Assembly (NCBI RefSeq): GCF_019656655.1
Contig: NZ_BPMV01000001.1
Coordinates: 806,001-870,000 of the forward strand
Length of the DNA stretch: 64,000 nt
From: Tsukamurella sp. TY48
GTDB lineage: Bacteria; Actinomycetota; Actinomycetes; Mycobacteriales; Mycobacteriaceae
Direction: 5' to 3'
The notes below the pieces were generated by a model. That model searched no databases and was not told the DNA's origin. It saw only the letters and a program-made list of their open reading frames with translations. This document shows positions 53,004-62,758 of this stretch, piece after piece (positions within the stretch are counted from its first letter, which is position 1; each line of letters begins with the position of its first letter). A program made the translations under genes and the position numbers.

Positions 53004-54803
53004 CTACGAGATCGCCTTGGCGTCCTGTCCCGGTACGGGAACCGGCTCCAGGATCTCCGCGCGGGCCTCGGGGGCCGCGGCACGCAGTGCGTCGGCGCTG
53101 CCGTCGTCCGGCATCTCCTGCGAGCGCACCTCGGCGTCCACGCGGGCGCGGTAGGTGTCGAGCTCGCGCGCCACGTCGGCGTCCGACCACCCCAGCACGG
53201 GCGCGATCAGCTCGGCCACCTCGGACATCGCTTCGAGCCCGCGATCCGGGTACTCGATCGAGATCCGGGTGCGGCGGGCCAGCACGTCCTCCAGGTGCAG
53301 CGCGCCCTCGGCCAGCGCGGCGTACACGGCCTCCACGCGCAGGTACTGCGGCGCACCGGCGAGGGGCTCCAGCAGGCCCGGATCGCTGTCCGCCAGCGCG
53401 AGCACATCGCCGATGAGCGAGCCGTACCGGTTGAGCAGGTGCGTCACCCGGTGCGGGTGCACATCGTGTTCCGCCGCGATCGAGGTGGTCTGGTTGCTCA
53501 GCGCGAAGTAGCCGTCGGCCCCGGCGAGCGGCACCTTCTCGGTGCACGACGGTGCCACCTTGTGCGGCAGGTAGGCCTCGGCCGCGTCCACGGCATCGGC
53601 GGCCATCACCCGGTAGGTGGTGTACTTGCCGCCCGCGATGGTCACCAGTCCGGGCGCGATCGCGGCCACGGCGTGCTCGCGGGACAGCTTGCTGGTCTCG
53701 TCGGACTCCCCCGCCAGCAGTGGCCGGAGCCCGGCGTACACGCCGGTGATGTCGTCCCGGGTCAGCTCGGTGATGAGCACCTTGTTGACGTGATCGAGGA
53801 TGTAGTCGATATCGGTCGCCGTCGCGGCGGGGTGCGCGAGATCGAGGTTCCAGTCGGTGTCGGTGGTGCCGATGATCCAGTGGATGCCCCACGGGATCAC
53901 GAACAGCACGCTCTTCTCGGTGCGCAGGATGAGCGCCACATCGCTGACGATCCGGTCGCGCGGCACCAGGATGTGCACGCCCTTCGATGCGCGCACCCGG
54001 AAGCGTCCCTTCTGGTGCGAGAGCGCCTGCAGTTCGTCGGTCCACACGCCGGTCGCGTTGATCACCACGGTGGAGCGGACCTCGGTGGTCTCGCCGGTCT
54101 CGCTGTCGCGGACCACTACGCCCGAGACCCGGTCCGCCTCGCGCAGGAAGTCCACCACCTGGGTGGACGTGCGCACCACGGCGCCGTAGTTCGCAGCGGT
54201 GCGGGCCACCGTCATGGTGTGCCGGGCGTCGTCGACCACGGTGTCGTAGTACCGGATGCCGCCCACGAGGGCGTCCCGCTTGAGCCCCGGGGACAGGCGC
54301 AGCGCGCCGGACCGGGTGAGGTGCTTCTGCGCGGGCACCGACTTCGCGCCGCCCATCGTGTCGTAGAGGAACATGCCCGCGGCCATGTACGGCCGCTCGT
54401 AGACGCGCTTGGTGAGCGGGAACAGGAAGGGCAGCGGCTTGACCAGGTGCGGCGCCAGTGTCGAGAGCGAGAGCTCGCGCTCGTGCAGGGCCTCGCGGAC
54501 CAGGCCGAATTCCAGCTGCTCCAGGTAGCGCAGGCCGCCGTGGAACATCTTGGAGCTGCGCGAGCTGGTGCCCGACGCGAAGTCGCGGGCCTCCACCAGG
54601 GCCACCTTGAGGCCGCGGGTGGCGGCGTCGAGGGCCGCACCGACTCCGACGATGCCGCCGCCGATCACCACCACGTCGAACTCGTCGGTCCCCAGCTTCT
54701 CCCAGGCCTGTGCCCGGTAGGCCGGCGACAGCAGCGTCGCGGCCGAGGACAGCCCTCCGAGAGCACCCGGAGTTGTGACGGTTTCAGGGTTGGCAGCATT
54801 CAT
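53004..54803 (-). CDS. glpD: Glycerol-3-phosphate dehydrogenase GlpD
   Basis: This FAD-dependent membrane-associated dehydrogenase (599 residues) oxidises glycerol-3-phosphate to DHAP and passes electrons to quinone. The FAD fold is [21 protein letters not shown], followed by [26 protein letters not shown], and [12 protein letters not shown] mid-protein. The C-terminal DAO_C-like domain is present. It is divergent from glpK across only 27 bp, so the promoters must overlap or lie within the genes. Together they form a glycerol-catabolic pair. The name glpD2 is used for the orthologue in M. tuberculosis. Confidence 0.95.
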   Translation of the reverse strand: MNAANPETVTTPGALGGLSSAATLLSPAYRAQAWEKLGTDEFDVVVIGGGIVGVGAALDAATRGLKVALVEARDFASGTSSRSSKMFHGGLRYLEQLEFGLVREALHERELSLSTLAPHLVKPLPFLFPLTKRVYERPYMAAGMFLYDTMGGAKSVPAQKHLTRSGALRLSPGLKRDALVGGIRYYDTVVDDARHTMTVARTAANYGAVVRTSTQVVDFLREADRVSGVVVRDSETGETTEVRSTVVINATGVWTDELQALSHQKGRFRVRASKGVHILVPRDRIVSDVALILRTEKSVLFVIPWGIHWIIGTTDTDWNLDLAHPAATATDIDYILDHVNKVLITELTRDDITGVYAGLRPLLAGESDETSKLSREHAVAAIAPGLVTIAGGKYTTYRVMAADAVDAAEAYLPHKVAPSCTEKVPLAGADGYFALSNQTTSIAAEHDVHPHRVTHLLNRYGSLIGDVLALADSDPGLLEPLAGAPQYLRVEAVYAALAEGALHLEDVLARRTRISIEYPDRGLEAMSEVAELIAPVLGWSDADVARELDTYRARVDAEVRSQEMPDDGSADALRAAAPEARAEILEPVPVPGQDAKAIS

Positions 54804-54830
54804 CGGGCATCACCATGTCAGTATTCGTTC

Positions 54831-56375
54831 GTGGCAGTTTCACATCGTGACCCGCAATTCGTCGCCGCGATCGATCAGGGCACCAGTTCCACCAGGTGCA
54901 TCATCTTCGATCGTGGTGGCACCATCGTGGCCGCCGAGCAACGGGAGCACGATCAGATCTTCCCACGTAACGGCTGGGTGGAACACGACGCCACGCAGAT
55001 ATGGGTGAATACGCGCCAGGTGTGCGCGCAGGCGCTCGCGACCGCCGACCTCACCGCCGCCGATATCGCGGCGGTCGGCATCACCAACCAACGTGAGACG
55101 GTCGTGGTGTGGGATCGCGCCACCGGCGAACCGATCCACAACGCGATCGTCTGGCAGGACACCCGCACCGAGGCGATGTGCGAGGAACTGGCCTCCGTCG
55201 GGTTGGAGACGCCCGACCGCGACCGGTTCAAGCCCTCCTGCGGCCTGCCGCTCGCCTCGTACTTCTCGGGCCCGAAGATCGCCTGGATCCTCGACAACGT
55301 GCCGGGCGCCCGCGAACGTGCCGAGCGCGGCGAACTCTGCGCCGGCACCATCGACTCGTGGCTGGTGTGGAACCTGACCACCGACGACGCCGCCAGCTCG
55401 GGCCCCGGCCGCCCGATGCACATCACGGACATCACCAACGCCTCGCGCACCATGCTGATGAACCTCGCGGAGGGCGCGTGGGACCCGGCGACCTGTGCGG
55501 CGATGGGCATCCCGATGTCGATGCTGCCCGAGATCCGTTCCAGCGCCGAGGTCTACGGCGAGGTGCGCGAGCGGGGCGTCTTCGGCGGAGTCCCCATCGC
55601 CGGCATCCTCGGCGATCAGCAGGCCGCGATGTTCGGACAGGCTGCGCTGGACGAGGGCGCCGCCAAGAACACCTACGGCACCGGCAACTTCCTGCTGATC
55701 AACACCGGCGAACGGCCCGTCTTCAGCGAGCACGGGCTGCTCACCACGGTCTGCTACAAGCTGGGCGACGAGGCCACCGTGTACGCCCTCGAGGGTTCCG
55801 TCGCGGTGAGCGGCTCACTGGTGCAATGGCTTCGCGACAATCTCGGCATCATCAAGACGGCGCCCGAGATCGAGGACCTCGCCACCGGCGTCCCCGACAA
55901 CGGCGGCGTGTACGTGGTGCCCGCGTTCTCGGGCCTGTTCGCACCGCGCTGGCGCCCCGACGCGCGCGGCGTGATCGTGGGTCTGACCCGGTTCTCGGAT
56001 AAGCGGCACATCGCACGGGCGGCCTTGGAGGCCACCGCCTATCAGTCGCGCGAGGTGATCGAGGCGATGAACGCCGACAGCGGCATCCCCCTCACCGAGC
56101 TGCGGGTGGACGGCGGCATGGTGGTCAACGACACCCTGATGCAGTTCCAGGCCGACGTGCTCGGGGTCCCGGTGATCCGCCCCCGGATCATCGAGACCAC
56201 CGCGCTCGGTGCCGCCTACGCCGCGGGGTACGCCACCGGCGTGTGGACGCTGGAGGAGATCCGCACCAACTGGGCCGAGGACGCCCGCTGGCTCCCCCAG
56301 ATGCCCGAGGACGAACGCGCCCGCCTGTACTCGGACTGGAACCGCGCGGTGGAGCGCACCCTCAACTGGGCGTAG
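54831..56375 (+). CDS. glpK: Glycerol kinase GlpK
   Basis: This FGGY-family kinase (514 residues) phosphorylates glycerol at the expense of ATP. Segments include [21 protein letters not shown] (phosphate loop), [46 protein letters not shown] and [25 protein letters not shown]. The start is GTG 54831; upstream in-frame sequence is antisense to glpD and was excluded. It is divergent from glpD and ends 3 bp from the convergent galK. Confidence 0.95.
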   Translation: MAVSHRDPQFVAAIDQGTSSTRCIIFDRGGTIVAAEQREHDQIFPRNGWVEHDATQIWVNTRQVCAQALATADLTAADIAAVGITNQRETVVVWDRATGEPIHNAIVWQDTRTEAMCEELASVGLETPDRDRFKPSCGLPLASYFSGPKIAWILDNVPGARERAERGELCAGTIDSWLVWNLTTDDAASSGPGRPMHITDITNASRTMLMNLAEGAWDPATCAAMGIPMSMLPEIRSSAEVYGEVRERGVFGGVPIAGILGDQQAAMFGQAALDEGAAKNTYGTGNFLLINTGERPVFSEHGLLTTVCYKLGDEATVYALEGSVAVSGSLVQWLRDNLGIIKTAPEIEDLATGVPDNGGVYVVPAFSGLFAPRWRPDARGVIVGLTRFSDKRHIARAALEATAYQSREVIEAMNADSGIPLTELRVDGGMVVNDTLMQFQADVLGVPVIRPRIIETTALGAAYAAGYATGVWTLEEIRTNWAEDARWLPQMPEDERARLYSDWNRAVERTLNWA

Positions 56376-56378
56376 CGC

Positions 56379-57461
56379 TCAGACGGTGCGCGCCTGCGCG
56401 CCCTCGCCCGGGCGGATGACGGTGACCTCCGGGCGCGGGTGCCCGGCGGCCTCGACGGACCCGGGCAGTTCAGCCGCGATCCGGTCGGCGGCGGTGCGCG
56501 GGGCGAGCGCGATCACCGTGCCGCCGAAGCCGCCACCGGTCATCCGGGCGCCGTACGCTCCGAGTTCCTCGGCCGTCGCTGCGATGAGATCGATCGCGGG
56601 AACGGTGATCTCGAAGTCGTCGCGCATCGAGGCGTGCGAGGCGGTCATGAGCACACCGAAGGCGGCGTGATCCCGGTTCCGTAGCGCGGCGGCGCCGTCG
56701 AGCACCCGGCGGTTCTCGGTGAGGATGTGGCGCGCACGGCGCCGGGTCTCGTCGTCGGAGAGCCGCTCCCACGCATCGTCGGCGGCATCGCGCAGCGAGG
56801 CGACGCCGAGTTCGGCGGCGGCGCGCTCGCACGCCGCGCGGCGCTTGCCGTACTCACCGCCCGCGTGCTGATGCGGCGCACGGGAATCGATCGCCAGCAG
56901 CACGTCGTGCTCCAACTCCAGCGGGATGCGGCCGACTTCGAGCGATCGGAAGTCGAGCAGCATCGCCTCGTTCTCGCGGCCGTACAGGCTGCTCATCTGG
57001 TCGAGTAGTCCTGTGGGGGCACCCACGTAGTGGTTCTCCGCGCGCTGCGCGATGCGGGCGACGGTGGTCCGGTCGGGAGCGGGCGTGCCACCGGCCTCGA
57101 TCAGGGCACCGAGCACCGCGCATTCCAGCGCCGCAGAGGAGGACAGGCCGGCGCCCACCGGGACCTGCGAGGTCAGGTGAATCCGTCCGCCCGGCGGCGT
57201 GATGCCGTGATCCCTCAGCGCCCAGATGCATCCCGCGACGTACGCGGCCCAGCCCTCGACATCGCCCGGCGCGGTGTCGAGGGGGATGACGACCGTGCCG
57301 CTCTCACCGTCGGAGCTCACCGTGAGCCGGGTTCCACCGTCCGGTTCGAACACCGCGGAGGTTCCCACCTGCAGCGAGATCGGCATCGCGTAGCCGTCGT
57401 TGTAGTCGGTGTGTTCGCCGATCAGGTTGATGCGGCCGGGGGCGTACGCGCGCACCGTCAT
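56379..57461 (-). CDS. galK: Galactokinase GalK
   Basis: This GHMP-family kinase (360 residues) phosphorylates galactose to galactose-1-phosphate, the first Leloir step. Motifs are APGRINLIGEHTDYNDGYAMP (substrate-binding), VPVGAGLSSSAALECAV (ATP loop), and MTGGGFGGTVIAL near the end. It overlaps galT by 4 nt (ATGA) and is last in the operon. It ends 3 bp from the glpK stop, so the two operons converge with no visible terminator. Confidence 0.96.
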   Translation of the reverse strand: MTVRAYAPGRINLIGEHTDYNDGYAMPISLQVGTSAVFEPDGGTRLTVSSDGESGTVVIPLDTAPGDVEGWAAYVAGCIWALRDHGITPPGGRIHLTSQVPVGAGLSSSAALECAVLGALIEAGGTPAPDRTTVARIAQRAENHYVGAPTGLLDQMSSLYGRENEAMLLDFRSLEVGRIPLELEHDVLLAIDSRAPHQHAGGEYGKRRAACERAAAELGVASLRDAADDAWERLSDDETRRRARHILTENRRVLDGAAALRNRDHAAFGVLMTASHASMRDDFEITVPAIDLIAATAEELGAYGARMTGGGFGGTVIALAPRTAADRIAAELPGSVEAAGHPRPEVTVIRPGEGAQARTV

Positions 57462-58558
57462 TCGATCACCTGCCGCAGCTCCTGCGCGATCGTCTCCGGA
57501 GTCTTATCGGTCACGAAGGCGTCCCGTCCCGACTCCGCACCGGCGAGGTACTTCAGTTTGTCGGCGCTGCGCCGGATCGAGAAGAGTTCGGCGTGCAGGT
57601 AGCCCTCGTCGGAGCCGGACCGGAACTGGTGCCACCCGGCGATGTAGGGCAACGGCAAACCGTACAGCGAGTCGAAGGCGCGGAGAACCGTGAGGTACAC
57701 CCGGGCCAGATCGTCGGCCTCCGCGGCCGTCAGCTCGGCGAGGTTGTGCACGTGGCGATTCGGGTACACGTGCACCTCCACCGGCCAGCGCGCCGCGAAG
57801 GGCACGAAGGCGGTGGCGTGTTCGGTGCGCACCAGGATCCGCTCGTCGTCGGCGATCTCGGCGGCCAGGATGTCCTCGAACAGATCTGTGCCGGAGCGGG
57901 AACGGTGCGCTGCCGCCTCGCGCAGCATGGCCTCGGTGCGCGGCGTGCGGTACGGGAAGGCGTAGATCTGACCGTGCGGATGCGGCAGGGTGACACCGAT
58001 CTCCTCGCCGCGGTTCTCGAAGCAGAACACCTCCGCCACGTCGTCGCGCTCCAGCAGCTGCGTGGTCCGGTGGGCCCACACGTCCACCACCAGGCGGGCG
58101 TGCTCTTCGGTGAGCCGGGCGAACGCGCCGTCGTGCGCGCTGGTGAAACACACCACCTCGCAGCGCCCGACGCCCGGATCCTCCACGCGCAGGCTCCCGC
58201 CCGGGTGATCGACGGCGGTCGCGACCGCGCCGGACAGTGAGGGGAATCGATTCTCGAACGAGGCGACGCGGTAGTCCTGGACCGGGAGCTCACTGGAGCG
58301 GCCCTCGGGGTCCGGGCACAGCGGGCACATCTTCTTGGGCGGCTTGTACGTGCGGTCCTGGCGGGCCGGCGCCACGATCACGCGATCGCCGGTCTGCGGA
58401 TCACGGCGCACGGTGGTGACGGGGCCGTCCGGCCGCGGCGCGAGGGCCCGCCGATCGGTTCCGAGCACCGGCCGCGGACCGTCGGGCAACTCGAACAGCA
58501 GGATCTCCCGGCCGTCCGCCAGATGCCCCACGGTCGGGTCCGGCAGCGATCGGGTCAT
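57458..58558 (-). CDS. galT: Galactose-1-phosphate uridylyltransferase GalT
   Basis: This HIT-superfamily enzyme (366 residues) swaps UMP from UDP-glucose to galactose-1-phosphate. The zinc site CPLCPDPEG and the catalytic LPHPHGQIYAFPY (HPH motif with the UMP-accepting His) are intact. It overlaps DeoR upstream and galK downstream by 4 nt each. No galE is in the window, so epimerase must come from elsewhere. Confidence 0.95.
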   Translation of the reverse strand: MTRSLPDPTVGHLADGREILLFELPDGPRPVLGTDRRALAPRPDGPVTTVRRDPQTGDRVIVAPARQDRTYKPPKKMCPLCPDPEGRSSELPVQDYRVASFENRFPSLSGAVATAVDHPGGSLRVEDPGVGRCEVVCFTSAHDGAFARLTEEHARLVVDVWAHRTTQLLERDDVAEVFCFENRGEEIGVTLPHPHGQIYAFPYRTPRTEAMLREAAAHRSRSGTDLFEDILAAEIADDERILVRTEHATAFVPFAARWPVEVHVYPNRHVHNLAELTAAEADDLARVYLTVLRAFDSLYGLPLPYIAGWHQFRSGSDEGYLHAELFSIRRSADKLKYLAGAESGRDAFVTDKTPETIAQELRQVIE

Positions 58559-59349
58559 GACACGCCTCCTTCGGCGACGGTGAGTGCGACGACGCCGGAC
58601 AGCGCCTCGCGCGCGGCTGGTCCGAGACCGCCGTCGGTGATGAGTTGGTCGACCGCGGAGAACTCCGCGAACAGGTGCGCGCCGATCTCACCGAATTTGG
58701 TGTGGTCGGCCAGCATCACGGTGTTCCGTGATGCCCCGATCAGGCGCCGGTCGGTCTCCGCCTCGCCGATGTTCGGGGTGGTGAATCCGGCGGTCGGGTC
58801 GATGCCGTGGCAACCGAGGAAGCCGATATCGCAGCGCACGCGTTCGAGCATGGCGTTGGCCACCGGGCCCACCAGGGCATCCGACGGTGTGCGTTGGCCG
58901 CCGGTGAGTTGCACGGCGCCCCCGGCAACGAGGTCCGGGGCGGGATCGGTGAGCACGTGGAAGTGCGAGATCGAGTTGGTGACCACGGCGATGGCCCGCC
59001 CGCGGAGCAGCCGGGCGAGCTCCAGCGTGGTGGTTCCCGCACCGAGGGCCACCGTCATCCCGTCCTCGATCAGTGCCGAGGCGGCATTCGCGATGGCCCG
59101 CTTCTCGACGGTGGCGCGTTCGGCCTTGAGCGCGGACGTCGGCTCCAAGCCCCGTCCGGACGGGGCGCCGGCGGTGCGGACCGCTCCGCCGTGCACCTTC
59201 GTGAGCTCGCCGCCCTCTTCCAACCGGTCGAGGTCGCGGCGAATGGTCATCTCGGACACGCCCAGATCCTCGGCGAGGTCGTTCACCCGCACGGCGCCGT
59301 GCGCGATCGCCGCGGCGAGGATGTGTCGTCGTCGCTCCGCTGCGAGCAC
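58555..59349 (-). CDS. DeoR/GlpR-family regulator of gal operon
   Basis: This is a 264-residue regulator with the DeoR helix-turn-helix at about residues 6-57: ERRRHILAAAIAHGAVRVNDLAEDLGVSEMTIRRDLDRLEEGG. The sugar-phosphate-sensing domain (VALGAGTTTLELARLL, FLGCHGIDPTAGFTTPN, ADHTKFGE) follows. Galactose or a phosphate derivative is the likely ligand, from its position inside the gal operon. It overlaps galT by 4 nt. A candidate operator is at 61446-61475, in front of the operon. Confidence 0.9.
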   Translation of the reverse strand: MLAAERRRHILAAAIAHGAVRVNDLAEDLGVSEMTIRRDLDRLEEGGELTKVHGGAVRTAGAPSGRGLEPTSALKAERATVEKRAIANAASALIEDGMTVALGAGTTTLELARLLRGRAIAVVTNSISHFHVLTDPAPDLVAGGAVQLTGGQRTPSDALVGPVANAMLERVRCDIGFLGCHGIDPTAGFTTPNIGEAETDRRLIGASRNTVMLADHTKFGEIGAHLFAEFSAVDQLITDGGLGPAAREALSGVVALTVAEGGVS

Positions 59350-59355
59350 TCGCGG

Positions 59356-59649
59356 CTAGCCCTGCGCGGAGTCGTCGCGCGGGGGCTTGAGCGCCGCCCA
59401 GGTCGCGAACACCGCGGCGAAGAACAGCATCCCCGCCCCCACCCACAGGTTCGCCGAGCTACCGGCGGCCATGTCGATGGGATTCTGGCCGCGCTGTGCC
59501 TGGCCGGCGCCCGCCTCTGCGACGCTCGGAAGCAGTCCCGCGATCAGCAGGCCGATCCCGTAGAGGCCGAGGAGGGCTGCGATCACGTTGCGGATGTCGA
59601 ACAGTCGGGTCAGCAGTCCCTGTTTGGGAGTACCGGAGGAATCGGTCAT
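59356..59649 (-). CDS. Small two-TM protein in gal operon
   Basis: This 97-residue protein has two predicted membrane helices (VIAALLGLYGIGLLIAGLLP and ANLWVGAGMLFFAAVFATWAAL) joined by a short Gly/Gln-rich loop. The ATG is preceded by AGGAG at 7 nt, which fixed the start. It sits between the SSS symporter and the DeoR gene and is probably co-transcribed. It may act with the symporter, but no family was recognised. Confidence 0.7.
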   Translation of the reverse strand: MTDSSGTPKQGLLTRLFDIRNVIAALLGLYGIGLLIAGLLPSVAEAGAGQAQRGQNPIDMAAGSSANLWVGAGMLFFAAVFATWAALKPPRDDSAQG

Positions 59650-59684
59650 CGATGTGCTCCTGTCGTCGAAGTCATTGTGGCTCA

Positions 59685-61394
59685 TCAGCGGAAGATGATG
59701 CCCAGCACCAGGGTGGTGGCGAGGACGGCGATGCCGAGCGGAACGGCACGCGCGTACCACGGAGCGACCGCATCGGACTCCTCGGCACCGCGCAGGATCG
59801 CCTTATCGGTGAGCGAGTACACGTAGCCGTTGAGCTCGGCCTCGGGCTTGGGCATGGTGAAGTACGAGACCACCACCGAGATCAGGATGTCCACCACGAA
59901 CGCCGCGGAGGCGGCGACGAAGGCCATGCCCTGGCCTGGGAGGTCGATCACCCCGGTCTTCTGCAGGATGAACACCGTGATGGCCGCCAACGTGCCGGCC
60001 ACCAGGCCCACCCAGCCCGCGGTGGGGGTCATCCGCTTCCAGAACATGCCGAGCAGGAAGGTCGCGAACAGCGGGGCGTTGAAGAAGCCGAACAGGGTCT
60101 GGAGGTAGTCCATGAGGTTGGAGTACCCGGCGGCGATGGTCGCGGTGCCGACGGCGAGCAACACGGCGATCACCGTGGCGACCTGTCCCACCTTGATGTA
60201 GTACGAATCCTCCCGGTCCTTGACCACGTACTGCTGCCACAGGTCGAAGCTGAAGACGGTATTGAAGGCGGAGACGTTGGCCGCCATGCCCGCCATGAAC
60301 GAGGCGATGAGGCCGGCGACCGCGACGCCGAGCAGGCCGTTGGGCAGGATGTCGCGCATCATGAGCAACATCGCGTCGTTGTACGTGACTCCTTCGGCCG
60401 CACCGTTGTTCTTGAGATTCATCATGTCGCCGATCGCGGCGGCGCAGATCATGCCCGGAACCACCACGACGAAGGGGATGAACATCTTCGGGATGGCGCC
60501 GATGATCGGAGTGCGGCGGGCGGCCGACATCGAATCGGATGCCATGGCCCGCTGGACCTCGACGAAGTTGGTGGTCCAGTAGCCGAAGGAGAGCACGAAG
60601 CCGAGACCGAAGACGATGCCGACCACGGACCACACCGGGGATTCGAATCCACTGAGCGCCTGGCCCGGCCAGGTGTGCAACTGTTCGGAGACGGTGGCGG
60701 TGACGCCCTTGTCGGTGCGGGTCTCGATCACCTTCTCGCGCAGGCCGCTCCAGCCACCCACCTTGATCAGGCCGATCACCGTGAGCGGGACGAGCGCGGC
60801 GAGGATCACGAAGAACTGCAGCACCTCGTTGTAGATCGCGGCCGAGAGACCGCCGAGCACGGTGTACGTGAGCACCACCGCGGCCGCGACGAGCAGCGAA
60901 ACCCACTGCGGCCAGCCGAGGACCACATTGATCACGGTGCCGAGCAGGAAGAGGTTGACGCCGGCGATGAGCACCTGTGCCACGGCGAAGCTGATCGAGT
61001 TCACCAGGTGCGCACCTGTTCCGAACCGCTTACGCATGAACTCGGGGACGCTGCGGACCTTCGAGCCGTAGTAGAACGGCATCATCACCAGGCCGAGGAA
61101 GACCATGGCCGGCACGGCGCCGATCCAGTAGTAGTGGAAGGTCGACATGCCGATCTGGGCGCCGGTCGCCGACATGCCCATGATCTCGACGGCGCCGAGG
61201 TTCGCGGACACGAAGGCGATGCCGGTGACCCATGCGGGGAGCCGCCGCCCGGACAGGAAGAAGTCGAGACTCGATGCCACCTGCCGCCGGGCCAGGTAGC
61301 CGATTCCCAGCACGAACACGAAGTAGATCGCGATCAACCAGTAATCGAGGAATCCGACGTTCAGTCGGAGCGGAGCGTCCATCGCCAGGTTCAT
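59685..61394 (-). CDS. SSS-family sodium:galactose-type symporter
   Basis: This 569-residue sodium/solute symporter has about 14 helices. Family signatures are DFFLSGRRLPAWVTGIAFVSANLGAVEIMG near the N-terminus and FVLSFGYWTTNFVEVQRAMASDSMSAARRTPIIG, as in sugar-type SSS members (SGLT-like). It is the first gene of an operon with a small membrane protein, DeoR, galT and galK, so galactose is the likely substrate. The cation is not proven. The promoter gap upstream is 99 bp, with a TCAAACA/TGTTTGA repeat. Confidence 0.88.
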   Translation of the reverse strand: MNLAMDAPLRLNVGFLDYWLIAIYFVFVLGIGYLARRQVASSLDFFLSGRRLPAWVTGIAFVSANLGAVEIMGMSATGAQIGMSTFHYYWIGAVPAMVFLGLVMMPFYYGSKVRSVPEFMRKRFGTGAHLVNSISFAVAQVLIAGVNLFLLGTVINVVLGWPQWVSLLVAAAVVLTYTVLGGLSAAIYNEVLQFFVILAALVPLTVIGLIKVGGWSGLREKVIETRTDKGVTATVSEQLHTWPGQALSGFESPVWSVVGIVFGLGFVLSFGYWTTNFVEVQRAMASDSMSAARRTPIIGAIPKMFIPFVVVVPGMICAAAIGDMMNLKNNGAAEGVTYNDAMLLMMRDILPNGLLGVAVAGLIASFMAGMAANVSAFNTVFSFDLWQQYVVKDREDSYYIKVGQVATVIAVLLAVGTATIAAGYSNLMDYLQTLFGFFNAPLFATFLLGMFWKRMTPTAGWVGLVAGTLAAITVFILQKTGVIDLPGQGMAFVAASAAFVVDILISVVVSYFTMPKPEAELNGYVYSLTDKAILRGAEESDAVAPWYARAVPLGIAVLATTLVLGIIFR

Positions 61395-61445
61395 GGCCGA
61401 TAGTCCCCTTCAGTCGCAGCAATGAGTCCACGGAATCTAACAGGC

Positions 61446-61475
61446 TCAAACACTGGAACGATGAAGATTGTTTGA
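61446..61475 (-). promoter_or_regulatory. Inverted repeat in gal operon promoter
   Basis: TCAAACA (61446-61452) and TGTTTGA (61469-61475) flank 16 bp in the gap before the symporter gene. T-rich spaced repeats of this kind are seen at DeoR/GlpR-type operators. The DeoR protein of the same operon is the natural candidate. Confidence 0.5.
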
Positions 61476-61493
61476 ATTTGTGCGGCAGAAGTG

Positions 61494-62657
61494 TCAGAGA
61501 ACGGTCGCAAGACGCTTCACGGCCTCGAACAGCACCTCCGGCTCGGCCGTGGTGAAGCAGAACCGCAGCGCCGTCGAATGCCCTCCCACCACGGCGAACG
61601 CGGCACCCGGGACGTACGCGACTCCGGCGTCGGCCGCGGCGGGGAGCGCCGCAGCGGTGTCGGTGCCGTCGCCGAACTCGCCCCAGAGGAACATGCCCCC
61701 AGCGGGTTCGGTCAGCGTGAGCCGGTCACCGAACCGCTCGGTCAGCGCTGCGTGCAGGGCCTGCGCGCGCTCGCCGTAGACGGAGCGGATCCGCGCGACG
61801 TGGGCGTCGAGCCACGGCTCGTCCGCGAGGACATCGGCGGCGATCGCGTGCGTCAGGCTCGAGCCGCACAGGTCCGCACCCTGTTTGATCCGTTCGACGA
61901 GTGCCAGGACCGCCGGATCGCCGTGCATCCACCCCACGCGCAACGCCGGCGCGATGATCTTCGATGCGCTCGAGAGCCGGATCACCCGGTCGGTGTGCGC
62001 GGCAACGGGCGCCACCTCGTCACCCCGGAACCGCAGACGGCCGTACGGATCGTCCTCGATGATCCAGAACCCGAATTCGTCCGCGAGCCTTGCCAGTTCC
62101 GCGCGTCGCTCGGCCGAGAGCGTGGCACCACCGGGATTGTGGAAGTTCGAGACCGTGTGCACCACCCGCACACCGCCGCGTTCGAGGATGGGCCGCAGCG
62201 CGTCGACGCACATGCCGTCGCCGTCCATCGGCACCGCCTCGATGTTCGCTCGCACGGTGGCGAACACCTGCAACGCCCCGGTGTACCCCGGGTCCTCCAC
62301 GACCACCGTGTCGCCGGGATCGAGCAGCACCTGCGCCAACAGCGAGAGCGCCTGCTGCGAGCCGTGCGTGATCACCACCGAGCCGGCATCGCGCCCGATC
62401 GCCGCCGATTCGCGGGCGTGCACCACCTCGCGGAGCGCGGGTGCGCCCGTCGTCAATCCGTACTGCAGGCTCGACGGTGCCGCCAGCGCCCGCGCCGCGG
62501 CCGCGGCGATCCGCTCCGTGGGAAGCAATTCGGGTGCGGGCAGGCCACCTGCGAGCGAGATCACCCCCGGCCGGTCGGTGATCGCGAGTAGGTCACGGAT
62601 CGCCGACCCGCGCACATTGCGCACGGCCGCCGACCCCAGTTCTCCGTGTGTCGTCAT
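61494..62657 (-). CDS. PLP-dependent aminotransferase (2-aminoadipate/MocR-like)
   Basis: This fold-type I aminotransferase (387 residues) resembles LysN/2-aminoadipate transaminases and the aminotransferase half of MocR regulators, without the GntR domain. The N-terminus VISLAGGLPAPELLP, the ITHGSQQALSLL segment, NPGGATLS and the PLP Lys233 in SSASKIIAPALRVGW are intact. It transfers amino groups from an amino acid to a 2-oxo acid. The amino acid is unknown. The gene is divergent from the P-loop protein across 101 bp with a perfect palindrome, and it lies upstream of the gal operon on the same strand. Confidence 0.87.
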   Translation of the reverse strand: MTTHGELGSAAVRNVRGSAIRDLLAITDRPGVISLAGGLPAPELLPTERIAAAAARALAAPSSLQYGLTTGAPALREVVHARESAAIGRDAGSVVITHGSQQALSLLAQVLLDPGDTVVVEDPGYTGALQVFATVRANIEAVPMDGDGMCVDALRPILERGGVRVVHTVSNFHNPGGATLSAERRAELARLADEFGFWIIEDDPYGRLRFRGDEVAPVAAHTDRVIRLSSASKIIAPALRVGWMHGDPAVLALVERIKQGADLCGSSLTHAIAADVLADEPWLDAHVARIRSVYGERAQALHAALTERFGDRLTLTEPAGGMFLWGEFGDGTDTAAALPAAADAGVAYVPGAAFAVVGGHSTALRFCFTTAEPEVLFEAVKRLATVL

Positions 62658-62699
62658 GCGAAGACTCTGACACAGCGCGGTTCACAATGCGAGATTCAT

Positions 62700-62716
62700 A
62701 TCTCATTCAATGAGAT
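62700..62716. promoter_or_regulatory. 8-1-8 perfect palindrome between divergent genes
   Basis: ATCTCATT and AATGAGAT are exact complements around a single C, in the divergent gap between the aminotransferase and the P-loop protein. The AT-rich arms and lack of a loop favour a protein-binding site over a hairpin. Confidence 0.6.
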
Positions 62717-62758
62717 CGTTGGAGGTGTATCGCCCTCCGTCGGGCTAGTGTCCGAGTC

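Noticed and set aside
53295-54830. In-frame upstream extension of glpK across glpD
   Set aside because: The extension is antisense to glpD and has no kinase similarity. The FGGY start FVAAIDQG fits GTG 54831.
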